Shown: positions 50,878 to 59,705, counted from the first letter of the stretch. The stretch: 64,000 nucleotides of DNA from Lentzea jiangxiensis (GCF_900104175.1 NZ_FNIX01000024.1:31716-95715); one strand, 5' to 3'. The notes: a model not told the origin generated them from the letters alone. Program-made: numbers and translations.

Positions 50878-51507
50878 CTGCACGGCGAAGACGACGAGCT
50901 GGGCGCGGTCGCGCGCGCCCAGCTTCACCATCGCCCGCGACACGTGCGTGCGCACCGTCGCGGGCGAGATCACGAGCGCGGCCGCGATCTCGTCGTTGGA
51001 CGCGCCGGACGCCACGTGCCGCATGATCTCCCGCTCGCGTTCGGTCAGCCTGTCGAGGTGCGGCACGGGCCGCGCCGACGCGCCGGACGCGAACCGGTCG
51101 ATCACCCGGCGCGTGACGGACGGCGAGAGCAACGACCCGCCGTCGGCCACCACGTGCACGGCGCGCAGCAGGTCGGCGGGGTCGGAGTCCTTCACCAGGA
51201 AACCGGACGCACCCGTCCGCAACGCCTCGAACACGTACTCGTCGAGGTCGAACGTCGTGAGCACGACGATCTTGACGCCGGCGCAGGCGGGATCGGCGGA
51301 GACGCGGCGCAGCACCTCCAGGCCGTCCATCAACGGCATGCGGATGTCGAGGAACACCACGTCCGGCTTCACCGACCGGATCAGCGCCAGGGCCTCGCGC
51401 CCGTCGGCGGCCTCGCCGGCGAACCGCACGCCGTCCTCGGTCTCGATCAACGTCCGCAGCCCCATCCGGACCAGCGGCTGGTCGTCGGCCACCACCACGC
51501 GAATCAT
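50863..51507 (-). CDS. NarL/LuxR-type response regulator
   Basis: 214 residues. Receiver domain with Asp54 in FLDIRMP and LVKDSDPADLLRAV, then a LuxR HTH (RLTEREREIMRHVASGASNDEIAAALVISPATVRTHVSRAMVKLG). Partner of the kinase gene just upstream (ATGA overlap). Together they likely sense cell-envelope stress and act on the divergent ABC transporter. Confidence 0.9.
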   Translation of the reverse strand: MIRVVVADDQPLVRMGLRTLIETEDGVRFAGEAADGREALALIRSVKPDVVFLDIRMPLMDGLEVLRRVSADPACAGVKIVVLTTFDLDEYVFEALRTGASGFLVKDSDPADLLRAVHVVADGGSLLSPSVTRRVIDRFASGASARPVPHLDRLTEREREIMRHVASGASNDEIAAALVISPATVRTHVSRAMVKLGARDRAQLVVFAVQSGLT

Positions 51508-52553
51508 GACGGCAACGGTATCCGCGCGACGACCGAGAAACCGTGCGCTCCGTCGACCTCCAGCGTGCCGCCGAGCGCCTCCGCCCGCGAGCGCATGCCC
51601 GTGATGCCGTGTCCCTCGACGACCGCTCCCGGCGTGCCGGTGTCGGTCACGTGCACGACGACCTCACCCCGCACGGCGTAGACGCGCACGGTCGCCGTGA
51701 CGCCGGGAGCGGAGTGCCGCAGCACGTTCGTCAGCGACTCCTGCACGATCCGGTAGACGGCCAGCTGGTGGCCCTCCGGCAGGTCGAGCGGGTCGACCTC
51801 CACCGACACGTCGAGCCCTGCCTCGCGCATCCGCGAGGCCAGCGCCGGGACGTCGGCCAGCGTGGTCGTCGGCGTCAGGGGCGCCGAGCCGCGCAGGGTG
51901 TCCAGTTCGGACCGCAGGCCGTCCAGGGCCTCCTTCGCCGTGTCGCGGATCGCCTCCAGCGACGCCCGCGCCCGCACGGGGTCCCTGTCCAGCACGTACA
52001 GCGCCACGCCCGCCTGCATCGCGATCACCGAGAGGCCGTGGCCGACGACGTCGTGGACCTCCTGGGCGAGCCGCAGCCGTTCGGAGATCACCACGCGTTC
52101 CCGAACGTCCACAGCGGACTTCCGGCGCAGCCTCACCAGCACGCCGGCGGCGGCGGGCAGCAGGATCCAGCCCGCGCACCAGGTGATCCACGAGGTCACG
52201 GAGTCGTTCCACCACGGCAGGATCGCGAGCGCGTAGACCAGCGCCGAGGCGGCGGCGAGCTCGATGCGGGAGTACACCGCCACCGCGTACACCGCCGCCA
52301 CGCCGCTCACCAAGATCGGGCCGAACGGGTAGCCCTGCGCGAGGTAAACCGCGATGGAGAGGACCGAGACCCCGAGCGTCCACACCGGACGGACCGAGCG
52401 GAGCAGCAGTGCGGCGGCGGCGGTGGCGATGAGCACGTGGGCGAGGACGTCGAGCGGCTCCGCGCCCTGCAGCCGCGCGGCGAACCGCGTCCCGCCGAGG
52501 CCGAAGACCAGCAGCGCCACCGTCAGCGCCACGTCCTGCCACCTGATCCGCAT
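51504..52553 (-). CDS. NarL-partner sensor histidine kinase (HisKA_3)
   Basis: 349 residues. Four or five membrane helices in the first ~140 residues, then HisKA_3 with RLAQEVHDVVGHGLSVIAMQ and His167, and a HATPase with QESLTNVLRHSAPG and DTGTPGAVVEGHGITGMRSRAEALGG. No large extracellular domain, so it probably senses membrane or transporter state. It is divergent from an ABC exporter with 99 nt between starts. Confidence 0.9.
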   Translation of the reverse strand: MRIRWQDVALTVALLVFGLGGTRFAARLQGAEPLDVLAHVLIATAAAALLLRSVRPVWTLGVSVLSIAVYLAQGYPFGPILVSGVAAVYAVAVYSRIELAAASALVYALAILPWWNDSVTSWITWCAGWILLPAAAGVLVRLRRKSAVDVRERVVISERLRLAQEVHDVVGHGLSVIAMQAGVALYVLDRDPVRARASLEAIRDTAKEALDGLRSELDTLRGSAPLTPTTTLADVPALASRMREAGLDVSVEVDPLDLPEGHQLAVYRIVQESLTNVLRHSAPGVTATVRVYAVRGEVVVHVTDTGTPGAVVEGHGITGMRSRAEALGGTLEVDGAHGFSVVARIPLPS

Positions 52554-52652
52554 GCCACCGACCCTACGACCGGGACCGTACGCAGATGTGCGTATCTTCG
52601 TGACGCTCCCGTGCGGACGACCCGGCGCGCTCGCTGGGCCATCGTTGAGCCC

Positions 52653-53513
52653 ATGATCGTGACAACGGAGAAGCTGACGAAGCGCTACGGCGACCGCGCC
52701 GTGGTGGACGAGGTCAGTCTGTCCGTGCGGCGGGGCGAGGTCTACGGGTTCCTCGGTCCCAACGGCGCGGGCAAGACGACCACGATCCGCATGCTGCTGG
52801 GCCTCGTGAAGCCGACCGGCGGCACCGCTCGCGTGCTGGGCGAGGCACCGGGCACCCCGAAGGCGTTGCTGCGGGTCGGGTCGCTCATCGAGGGCCCCGG
52901 CTTCTACCCGTACCTGTCCGGCCGCGACAACCTGCGGGTGCACGCGGCCCGCCGCGGCCTCGCCCGGAGCCACGTCGAGGCGGCGCTCGAACAGGTCGAC
53001 CTGGTGGGCGCCGCGGGGCAGGGGTTCCGCCGGTACTCGCTCGGCATGAAGCAACGGCTCGGCGTCGCCGCCGCCCTGCTCGGCCGGCCGGAGCTGCTGA
53101 TCCTCGACGAGCCGACCAACGGCCTCGACCCGGCGGGCATGGCCGACATGCGCGACCTCGTGCGGGCGCTGACGGCGCAGGGGCAAACGGTGCTGCTGTC
53201 GAGCCACCTGCTCGGCGAAGTCGAGGAGATCTGCGACCGCGTCGGCGTGATCGCGAACGGCAGGCTCGTCGCGGAGAGCACCGTCGAGCAGTTGCGCGGC
53301 GACACCGTGCTGCTGGTCCGCGCCGACCCGGTCGAGAAGGCGCACGTGCTGATCGAGGGCAGCTCGCTGCACGGCGACGTGCTGCACGTGCGGGAGGCCG
53401 ACGCGGCCTCGCTGGTGCGGACGCTGGTGCAGGCCGATGTGGACGTGCGGGAGGTCCGGCCCCTGCTCCGGACGCTGGAGGAGGTCTTCTTCGAGATGAC
53501 GGGGGCTGCGTGA
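52653..53513 (+). CDS. ABC exporter ATPase
   Basis: 286 residues. Walker A GPNGAGKTT, Q-loop region, signature YSLGMKQRLGVA, Walker B LLILDEPTNGLDP, H-loop SSHLLGEVEEI. The C-terminal ~70 residues are the usual extension of bacitracin/lantibiotic-type exporter ATPases. It pairs with the permease gene that follows with TGATG overlap, and is divergent from a two-component system. Confidence 0.9.
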   Translation: MIVTTEKLTKRYGDRAVVDEVSLSVRRGEVYGFLGPNGAGKTTTIRMLLGLVKPTGGTARVLGEAPGTPKALLRVGSLIEGPGFYPYLSGRDNLRVHAARRGLARSHVEAALEQVDLVGAAGQGFRRYSLGMKQRLGVAAALLGRPELLILDEPTNGLDPAGMADMRDLVRALTAQGQTVLLSSHLLGEVEEICDRVGVIANGRLVAESTVEQLRGDTVLLVRADPVEKAHVLIEGSSLHGDVLHVREADAASLVRTLVQADVDVREVRPLLRTLEEVFFEMTGAA

Positions 53514-53557
53514 TGGGCAGCGTGATGGACACCGTGATGGGCAGCGTGATGGGTACC
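53510..53557 (+). repeat. Four 12-bp repeats over the permease start
   Basis: GTGATGGGCAGC, GTGATGGACACC, GTGATGGGCAGC, GTGATGGGTACC in direct tandem, each starting with GTGATG. They give eight in-frame start codons plus GTG 53558, and a VMGS-type repeated N-terminus. Confidence 0.85.
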
Positions 53558-54364
53558 GTGAAGGCGGAGCTGCTGCGGTTGTGGAAGTGGCCGGCGACGT
53601 GGGTGCTGACCGGTGTCTGGCTGGTGATGACGCTGACGTTCGGCTACGTGTTCAACTACCTCGCGTTGAGCGGTGGCACGAACACCCGCGACCTCTCGCA
53701 GCAGCAGCTGATCGGCTCGATGCAGCCGGAGAACGCCGGTGCGGCGGTCGTGCGCGGCCTGCCGATGTTCGGCGGCGCGATCGTCCTGGTGCTCGCGGCG
53801 CTGGCGGTCGGCAGCGGCTACGGCTGGGGCACCTGGAAGACCACGCTGACCGCCGGGCCGCGCCGGGTGTCGGCGATGGCGGGCACCCTGGGGGCGCTGG
53901 CGGTCGTCGTGGTCGTCCTGGTGGCCCTGACGTTCGTGGTCGACCTCGGCGCGGCGATCGCGGTGGCCTCGCTGGAGGACTGGGGCTGGAGCCTGCCGGG
54001 GTGGTCCGCGGTGGAGGCCGTCGGCGCCTCGCTGCTGATCGCCGCGATGTGGACGGCGTTCGGCGTCTTCCTCGGCGTCGCCACCCGGGGGCCCGCGCTG
54101 GCCGTCGGTCTCGGGCTGATGTGGGCGGTCGTCGCCGAGAACCTCCTGCGGGGCGTGGGTTCCCTGCTCGGGCCGGTCGAGTCGCTGACCGGGGTCCTGC
54201 CCGGCGGCTCCGCCGGCAACCTCGCCGGCGCCGTCGGCGGATCGGGCGCTCCCGGCGTGCTGAACGACCTGAGCGGCACGACCGCGGCGCTGTTCCTCCT
54301 GGGGTACGTGGTGTTCTTCGCGGGCGCGGCGACGCTGCTGAAGGTGCGCCGCGATCTCGTGTAG
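53513..54364 (+). CDS. ABC-2 permease subunit
   Basis: 283 residues if started at ATG 53513, as few as 268 from GTG 53558. The body begins VKAELLRLWKWPATWVLTGVWLVMTLTFGYVF and has six hydrophobic helices, with the long outside loop (DLSQQQLIGSMQPENAGAAVVRGLPMFGG) common in ABC-2 exporters of this group. Membrane partner of the preceding ATPase; likely antimicrobial or lipid exporter. The true start is unclear because of the repeated GTGATG units. Confidence 0.83.
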   Translation: MGSVMDTVMGSVMGTVKAELLRLWKWPATWVLTGVWLVMTLTFGYVFNYLALSGGTNTRDLSQQQLIGSMQPENAGAAVVRGLPMFGGAIVLVLAALAVGSGYGWGTWKTTLTAGPRRVSAMAGTLGALAVVVVVLVALTFVVDLGAAIAVASLEDWGWSLPGWSAVEAVGASLLIAAMWTAFGVFLGVATRGPALAVGLGLMWAVVAENLLRGVGSLLGPVESLTGVLPGGSAGNLAGAVGGSGAPGVLNDLSGTTAALFLLGYVVFFAGAATLLKVRRDLV

Positions 54365-54478
54365 GGCGATGGCGGCCCAGACCACGCCGAGCACGACCGC
54401 GACTCCGGTGGGGTGGTCGCGGTCGTGCGTCCTCGGGGGTGAAGCCGTGCCCGACGACCGCCGCCCTGATGGCAGAAC

Positions 54479-54505
54479 GCGGCCACTGTGGACAGCAGTG
54501 GCCGC
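54479..54505. terminator. Terminator between permease and histidine kinase
   Basis: 10-bp perfect stem GCGGCCACTG / CAGTGGCCGC with a 7-nt loop in the 181-nt convergent gap. Nothing else is visible in the gap. Confidence 0.7.
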
Positions 54506-54545
54506 AGGACCTCGGGCAGCACCGCGCATTCGTGGCTCTGGGAGG

Positions 54546-55844
54546 TCAGCCGTCAGAACTCCGCAAGACCAGCTCCACCACGAACCGGCTGCCGCACGGC
54601 GAGCGGTCCTCCACCCACACCCGCCCGCCCAGCCGGCGCACGTGCTCGCGCACCAGCGCCAGCCCGAGACCGCTGCCCGGGTCGTCGCCGTTCCTGCCGC
54701 GCGTGAACCGTTCGAAGATCTCCTCCCGCAACGGCTCCGGCACGCCGGGCCCGGCGTCCTCGACCGCCAGCCGCACCGACGAGCCCCGAGGCCGCACGGA
54801 CACCAGCACCGCCCCGCCCGCGTGCCGCTCGGCGTTGTCCAGCAGGTTCGTCAGCACCCGGTCGAGCCGGCGCCGGTCGCCGAGCACGACCGCGGGCTCC
54901 AGGTCCAGCGCGACCGGCGTGCGGGTCGCGACGACGTTGCGCACCAACGCGTCCAGCGCGACCCGGCAGGGCGGGTCGTCGACCTGGTCGGCGCGCGAGA
55001 TCTCCAGCAGGTCCGCGACCATGCGCGCGAACCGGTCGACCTCCGAGGTCAGCAGCTCCAGCGCGGTCCCCGCGGCGCCGGGCAGGCGGTGGCAGCGGCG
55101 GCGCAGCACCGCGGCCGAGTTCACCATCGTCGTCAACGGCGACCGCAGCTCGTGCGAGACGTCCGAGACGAACCTGGCGTCCCGCAACGCCCTGCGCTCC
55201 AGCGCCTCGGCAGCCGAGTTGATCCGCGCCGCCAGCACCGCGAGGTCCGGGTCGTCCTGGCGGGGCAGGCGGGCGTGGAGATCACCGTCCGCGATCCTGC
55301 CCGCCGCGAAACCCAGCTCCGCCAGCGGTTTCAGCGCCCGCTTCGCCGCCTGCGACACCAGCGCGGCACCGAGCAGCGCGGAGCCGGCCGTGCCGGCGAC
55401 CAGCGCGGCGCGCAGCACGGCGAGCGTTCCGTCGAGCTGCCGCAGCGCGGACAGCTCGACGTAGACACCGCCCGCCAGCGGTCGGGCGACGGCGAGGACG
55501 GGCAGGCCGTCCACGGTGATCCGCGCGCTGCCCGGCGGGTGGTGCAGCAGCCGTGGCGGCAGCGTGGACGGCTCCACCGCGCGGCCCGCCGTCACCACGC
55601 CCGCCGGGCCCACCACGAGGATCGACGAGTCAGGGCCGGCGAGCAGTTCGGCGAGGCCGGAGGAGGTCGGCGACCCGCCGGCCAGCCGGGCGTGGGCCTC
55701 GGCCTCGCGCGTCGCACCCGCCTCCCGTTGTGCCAGCAGGGAACCGGAGACGAGGGTCCAGGTCGTGAACGCCAGCACGCCCGTGACGAGCAGCAGGCCG
55801 AGACCGGACAGGAGGGTGACGCGGCAGCGCAGTGTGAGCCTCAC
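54546..55844 (-). CDS. Membrane histidine kinase (HAMP, HisKA)
   Basis: 432 residues. GTG 55844 overlaps the regulator stop as GTGA. Helices at about 10-33 and 145-165 enclose an outside sensor of ~110 residues. The HAMP-like segment AAKRALKPLAELGFAAGRIADGDLHARLP follows, then DVSHELRSPLTTMV with His231, NLLDNAERHAGG, EDAGPGVPE and GSGLGLALVREHV. Resembles CseC/MprB-type envelope sensors. Works with the OmpR-type regulator upstream. Confidence 0.9.
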   Translation of the reverse strand: MRLTLRCRVTLLSGLGLLLVTGVLAFTTWTLVSGSLLAQREAGATREAEAHARLAGGSPTSSGLAELLAGPDSSILVVGPAGVVTAGRAVEPSTLPPRLLHHPPGSARITVDGLPVLAVARPLAGGVYVELSALRQLDGTLAVLRAALVAGTAGSALLGAALVSQAAKRALKPLAELGFAAGRIADGDLHARLPRQDDPDLAVLAARINSAAEALERRALRDARFVSDVSHELRSPLTTMVNSAAVLRRRCHRLPGAAGTALELLTSEVDRFARMVADLLEISRADQVDDPPCRVALDALVRNVVATRTPVALDLEPAVVLGDRRRLDRVLTNLLDNAERHAGGAVLVSVRPRGSSVRLAVEDAGPGVPEPLREEIFERFTRGRNGDDPGSGLGLALVREHVRRLGGRVWVEDRSPCGSRFVVELVLRSSDG

Positions 55845-56512
55845 GAGCCGATCCGGTAGCCCGCGCCGCGCACGGTCAGCAGCAGCGAGGGGTCGTCCGG
55901 ATCGGCCTCGACCTTGCGGCGCAGCCTTCTCATGTGCACGTCCAGCAACCGCGTGTCGCCGAAGTAGTCGTATCCCCAAACCTTCCGCAGCAACTGCTCC
56001 CTGGTGACGATTCGGCCGCCCGCACCAGCGAGTTCCAGCAACAGCCGGAATTCCGTTCTGGTGAGGTGAACGCGTTCGCCCGCACGGTGCACGAGACCTT
56101 CCTGCGGACGGATTTCCAGTTCGCCGATCCGAACGGCTTCACGGTTCGGTCCGCGGCGGCGCAACAACGCGCGAACCCGTGCCGCGAGAACGTTCGCCAA
56201 CAACGGTTTCGTGACGTAGTCGTCCGCCCCCGACTCCAGTCCGGCGATGACGTCACCGGGGTCGGTGCGCGCCGTGACCACGATTATCGGCAGGTCACCG
56301 CGGGTGCGGAGGGTCCGAACGACCTCCAGTCCGCCGATGCCCGGCAGGGTGAGGTCGACCAGCACCACGTCGAACGGTTCCTCCGCCGAGCGCCGCACCC
56401 CCTCTTCACCCGAACTCGCCTCGTCGACGGTGAAACCCTCGTCGGACAGGGCGAGGCTCAGCGCCTGCCGGATTCGCTCGTCGTCTTCGACCAGCAGGAC
56501 CCGTACGCACAC
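55841..56512 (-). CDS. OmpR-type response regulator
   Basis: 223 residues, GTG 56512. Receiver with Asp9-Asp10 (VEDDE), phospho-acceptor Asp53 in LVDLTLPGIGG, and Lys in YVTKPLLANVLAARVRALLRRR. The winged-helix C-terminal domain has HLTRTEFRLLLELAGAGGRIVTREQLLRKVWGYDYFGDTRLLDVHMRRLRRKVE. Reads like CseB of actinomycetes. First gene of the two-gene system; target genes unknown. Confidence 0.9.
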   Translation of the reverse strand: MCVRVLLVEDDERIRQALSLALSDEGFTVDEASSGEEGVRRSAEEPFDVVLVDLTLPGIGGLEVVRTLRTRGDLPIIVVTARTDPGDVIAGLESGADDYVTKPLLANVLAARVRALLRRRGPNREAVRIGELEIRPQEGLVHRAGERVHLTRTEFRLLLELAGAGGRIVTREQLLRKVWGYDYFGDTRLLDVHMRRLRRKVEADPDDPSLLLTVRGAGYRIGS

Positions 56513-56549
56513 GACGACTCCACTGTGTGAGAGCCGCGGCGACGGCGCC

Positions 56550-56885
56550 TCACACAGTGGAGTGAAATTCGATCAAAAGCAAGAATACTTCGGCCTGAAA
56601 TCCGGTCAGCGTGATTTTCGCCGAACGGGGGTCAGGTTCGTGGACAAGTGACTCGAATCCGCCGACGTCGTCGAACGCGAACCCGTAGGCCCGCCCGTCG
56701 GCCATGTTGGCGTGCACGATCTTCGAGAAGTGGTTCGTCGTCGCGCGGGTGTAGAACTCGCTCGCGTTGTACGTCGGCTGGGTGTGCAGGAAGCCGGGCG
56801 TCGACCGGTTGAGCGCCGCGCACAGCGAGCGCGAGATCGCGCCGAGCTCGTTCGCCGCGAGCCTGCCGTCGAAGACAGGGTTCAT
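56550..56885 (-). pseudogene. GH64 beta-1,3-glucanase C-terminal stub
   Basis: From ATG 56885 the short frame (112 codons with stop) reads CAALNRSTPGFLHTQPTYNASEFYT, TNHFSKIVHANMADGRAYGFAFDDVGGFESLVHEPDP and SAKITL. This is the C-terminal end of GH64 laminaripentaose-producing glucanases, in which SYGFAYDDHGG and the closing ITL are conserved. Signal peptide and about two thirds of the catalytic domain are missing. A LacI/CebR-type operator overlaps the start codon, so a regulated promoter seems to have been joined to the tail of the gene. The last ~12 residues are unlike the family. Confidence 0.65.
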
Positions 56886-56898
56886 GAGAGCGCTCTCA
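56885..56898. promoter_or_regulatory. LacI/CebR-type operator
   Basis: Perfect 14-bp palindrome TGAGAGCGCTCTCA. It matches the LacI-family pattern TGxGAGCGCTCxCA of actinobacterial sugar regulators such as CebR (TGGGAGCGCTCCCA). It overlaps the start of the GH64 stub and lies 41 nt before the ATG of the dehydrogenase gene on the plus strand. Confidence 0.7.
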
Positions 56899-56938
56899 CA
56901 GGCTGCGCGGTCGTGTTCATGTGTCAAGAATGGTCTTC

Positions 56939-57910
56939 ATGCGCGCGTTGACTGTGGATCTTGCACGAACCGGGTCGCTGGACCTGGCCGACCTGCCCGA
57001 TCCCGTACCGGGACCGGAGGAGCTGCTCGTCGAAGGACTGGCCATCGGGATCTGCGGGACGGACCGCGAGATCGTGCGCGGGGAGTTCGGCGTCGGCGGG
57101 ACCCTCGTGATCGGGCACGAGTCCCTCGGCCGGGTGATCAGCGGGCCGGGGTTCGCGCCGGGGACGCTGGTGGCGGGAGTGGTCCGCAGGCCGGACCCGG
57201 TGCCGTGCGTCGCGTGCGCGCGGGGCGAGTTCGACATGTGCAGGAACGGGCGGTACACCGAGCGCGGGATCACCGGGCTCGACGGCTACGGCTCCACGAT
57301 GTGGACGGTCCCGGCCCCGTACGCCGTCGCGGTCAGCTCCGAGACGGGTGTCCTCGTCGAGCCGGCGTCCGTGGTGGTCAAGGCCTGGGAGCGGCTCGAC
57401 CGGCTGGCGTTGTTCCCGTTCGACAGCGTGCTGGTCACCGGCGCGGGGCCGATCGGGCTGCTGGCGGCGTTGATCGGGGTGCAGCGCGGGCTCGACGTGC
57501 ACGTGTTCGACCTCGCCGAGGACGGGCCGAAGCCCGCGCTCGTCGAGTCGCTGGGCGCCACGTACCACCGCACGCTGCCGGACCACCAGGTCGTGATCGA
57601 GGCGACCGGTGCGCCGTCGCTCGTCGCCCGGCTGCTCGGGCGCGACCTCGTCTGCCTGACCGGCGTGCCCTCCACCGAGGTGCTGCCGGCGGACGTCGGC
57701 CGGATCAACCGCGACCTGGTGCTGCGCAACGGGATCACGTTCGGGACGGTCAACGCGAACGTGCGGCACTACCGGGAGGCGTCCGCCGTGCTCGACCGCG
57801 CCGACGACGAGTGGCTGTCCGCGATGATCACCCGGCGGGTGCCGCTCGAGGAGTTCGCGTCGGCGTTCGAGCACCGGCCGGGTGACGTGAAAGTGGTGCT
57901 GGAGCTCTGA
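56939..57910 (+). CDS. Zinc MDR dehydrogenase, glucose 1-dehydrogenase-like
   Basis: 323 residues from ATG 56939 (MRALTVDLAR is the usual family start; GTG 56921 and ATG 56930 are also in frame). Catalytic zinc ligands Cys39, His60 and Glu61 (GICGTD, IGHES). A structural-zinc loop with three Cys (PCVACARGEFDMC) follows, and the NAD(P) site is VLVTGAGPIGLLAA. The C-terminal part fits the glucose dehydrogenase C domain (NRDLVLRNGITFGTVNANVRHY). It oxidises glucose or a related sugar/polyol with NAD(P). A LacI-type operator is close upstream and may regulate it. Confidence 0.85.
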   Translation: MRALTVDLARTGSLDLADLPDPVPGPEELLVEGLAIGICGTDREIVRGEFGVGGTLVIGHESLGRVISGPGFAPGTLVAGVVRRPDPVPCVACARGEFDMCRNGRYTERGITGLDGYGSTMWTVPAPYAVAVSSETGVLVEPASVVVKAWERLDRLALFPFDSVLVTGAGPIGLLAALIGVQRGLDVHVFDLAEDGPKPALVESLGATYHRTLPDHQVVIEATGAPSLVARLLGRDLVCLTGVPSTEVLPADVGRINRDLVLRNGITFGTVNANVRHYREASAVLDRADDEWLSAMITRRVPLEEFASAFEHRPGDVKVVLEL

Positions 57911-57960
57911 ACTCCGCGGCCCGCACGGCTTCCTCCCTTGCCGGGCGGCCGCCTCCTAGG

Positions 57961-58893
57961 ATGCGGGGCGTGGAACTGCGCCAACTCCGGTACTTCCTCG
58001 CGGTCGCGGAGGAGCTGCACTTCGGCCGGGCCGCGGCACGCCTGCTGATCGCGGGACCGTCGTTGTCGCAGCAGATCAAGGCGCTCGAACGGGACCTGGG
58101 CGTGCCGCTGTTCGCCCGCGACCGCCGCGCGGTCGCCCTGACGTCCGCCGGAGCCGCGCTGGTCCCCGAGGTGCGGGCGCTGCTCGACCGCGCCGACGAG
58201 CTGCGACGGCACGCGCGCCGGCTCTCCGGATCGCGGCCGGTGCGGATCGGGTACGTGAACTGGCTGCCGCCGGACCTCACGAAGCGCACCGCCGGGGTCG
58301 CCCAGCTGTACGTGGACGCGTGGGTCGTGCCGTCGCACCAGCAGGCGGCCCGCGTGGCAGACGGCAGCCTCGACCTGGCCGTGTGCTGGGTCCGTGCGGC
58401 GGACGCGGCGCGGCTCGGCCTGCGCGCGGACCTGCTCGGTGCCGACCGGCTCTACGCGGTCGCCGTGGGCACCGACACGAGCCCGGTGCGGGCCGCGGAC
58501 ATCGCGGTGCTGGTGGACGACGACGTCACGTCGTGGCAGTCGTGGAACGACTACGCCGAGGAGTTCGCCCGCGACACCGGCGCCGTGGTGCGGCGCATCC
58601 ACAACGGCGCGATCACCGGGCCGGCGTTCTTCGACCACGTGCGGGTCTGCACGACGCCGGTGCTCAACTCGCCGAAGGGCCAGACCGCGCCGCTGCCGCC
58701 GGACCTCGTGCGACGGCCCGTCGTGGACCCCGAGGTGCTCTGGACGTGGTCGCTGGTGCGCCGGGCGGACGAGGACCGCGCGGACGTGGTCGCCGCCGCG
58801 GAGGCGATCGTGCGGACGGTGGGGGACCTGGGACTGCGCCGTGCAGGCGTGTGGCTGCCCGCCGACGACCCCCACCGCGCACTGGGAGGCTGA
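57961..58893 (+). CDS. LysR family transcriptional regulator
   Basis: 310 residues, ATG 57961 or GTG 57970. HTH: ELRQLRYFLAVAEELHFGRAAARLLIAGPSLSQQIKALERDLGVPLFARDRRAVALTSAGAALV. The C-terminal effector domain is of normal length, with SLDLAVCWVRAADA and LRADLLGADRLYAVAVG. It is not divergent from a neighbour; the SDR/SnoaL pair downstream is the closest target. A hairpin spans its stop codon. Confidence 0.87.
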   Translation: MRGVELRQLRYFLAVAEELHFGRAAARLLIAGPSLSQQIKALERDLGVPLFARDRRAVALTSAGAALVPEVRALLDRADELRRHARRLSGSRPVRIGYVNWLPPDLTKRTAGVAQLYVDAWVVPSHQQAARVADGSLDLAVCWVRAADAARLGLRADLLGADRLYAVAVGTDTSPVRAADIAVLVDDDVTSWQSWNDYAEEFARDTGAVVRRIHNGAITGPAFFDHVRVCTTPVLNSPKGQTAPLPPDLVRRPVVDPEVLWTWSLVRRADEDRADVVAAAEAIVRTVGDLGLRRAGVWLPADDPHRALGG

Positions 58894-58900
58894 GCCTCCC
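58884..58900 (+). terminator. Hairpin with the LysR stop codon as its loop
   Basis: GGGAGGC-TGA-GCCTCCC: 7-bp perfect stem, and the 3-nt loop is the TGA stop (58891-58893). Possibly a terminator or a translation/decay signal; no T run follows. Confidence 0.4.
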
Positions 58901-59002
58901 ACGAAGGAGGAAACGGGTCGCGATTGTTCGAAACGAACTCGCGGGCGCTCGTGGTTGTGGCTGTCAGTCCCACTTCACCTCCTTCGGAAAGCGAGCAGGA
59001 AA

Positions 59003-59704
59003 ATGACCAGCAAGGTGGCCATCGTCACGGGAGCGTCGCAGGGAATCGGTGCGGCCCTCGTCCCGGCCTACCGCGAGCTCGGCTATTCGGTCGTCGCGGT
59101 GTCGCGGTCCATCGGCGCCTCCGACGACCCCGAGGTGCTCACGATCCGGGCCGATCTCGCCCGGCCCGGTGAGGGCGCACGGGTGGTGCGCGAGGCGCTG
59201 CCGCGGTTCGGCCGGGTCGACTCGCTCGTGAACAACGCCGGCATCTTCGTCGCCAAGCCGTTCACCGAGTACACCGACGAGGACTTCGCCGCCGTCACCG
59301 GCACGAACCTGGTCGGGTTCTTCGACATCACCCGCAGCGCGGTCAAGGCGATGGAGGCGAACGGCGGCCACGTCCTCAACGTCTCGACCAGCCTCGTCGA
59401 CCACGCGCTGTCCGCCGTGCCCTCCGCCCTCGCGTCGCTGACCAAGGGCGGTCTCAACGCCGTCACCAGGTCGCTCGCGGTCGAGTACGCGGCGCGGGAC
59501 ATCCGCTTCAACACCGTCGCGCTCGGCATCGTCAAGACCCCGATGCACGCCCCGGACACCCACGAGGCGCTCGCCGGGCTGCACCCGCTCGGCCGCATCG
59601 GCGAGGTCTCCGAGGTCGTCGACGCGGTCACGTTCCTCGAACAGGCCGGTTTCGTGACGGGCGAGGTCCTGCACGTCGACGGCGGCCAGAGCGCGGGGCA
59701 CTGA
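59003..59704 (+). CDS. SDR-like protein lacking the catalytic Tyr
   Basis: 233 residues. TGASQGIG (residues 9-16) binds NAD(P), VNNAGIF is present, and the active-site Ser is in NVSTSLVDH. The YxxxK site reads PSALASLTKGGLNAV: the Lys is there but an Ala replaces the Tyr. LHVDGGQSAGH ends the protein. Similar PSALASLTKGGL sequences are familiar from a distinct SDR subgroup, so this looks inherited rather than a fresh mutation. It is followed after 1 nt by a SnoaL-like gene, so the two products may act together. Confidence 0.8.
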   Translation: MTSKVAIVTGASQGIGAALVPAYRELGYSVVAVSRSIGASDDPEVLTIRADLARPGEGARVVREALPRFGRVDSLVNNAGIFVAKPFTEYTDEDFAAVTGTNLVGFFDITRSAVKAMEANGGHVLNVSTSLVDHALSAVPSALASLTKGGLNAVTRSLAVEYAARDIRFNTVALGIVKTPMHAPDTHEALAGLHPLGRIGEVSEVVDAVTFLEQAGFVTGEVLHVDGGQSAGH

Positions 59705-59705
59705 C

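Noticed and set aside
52904..54529. 541-codon minus-strand frame opposite the ABC exporter genes
   Set aside because: His/Arg/Gln-rich shadow of two clear genes. A hydrophobic stretch near its start is out of any plausible gene context.
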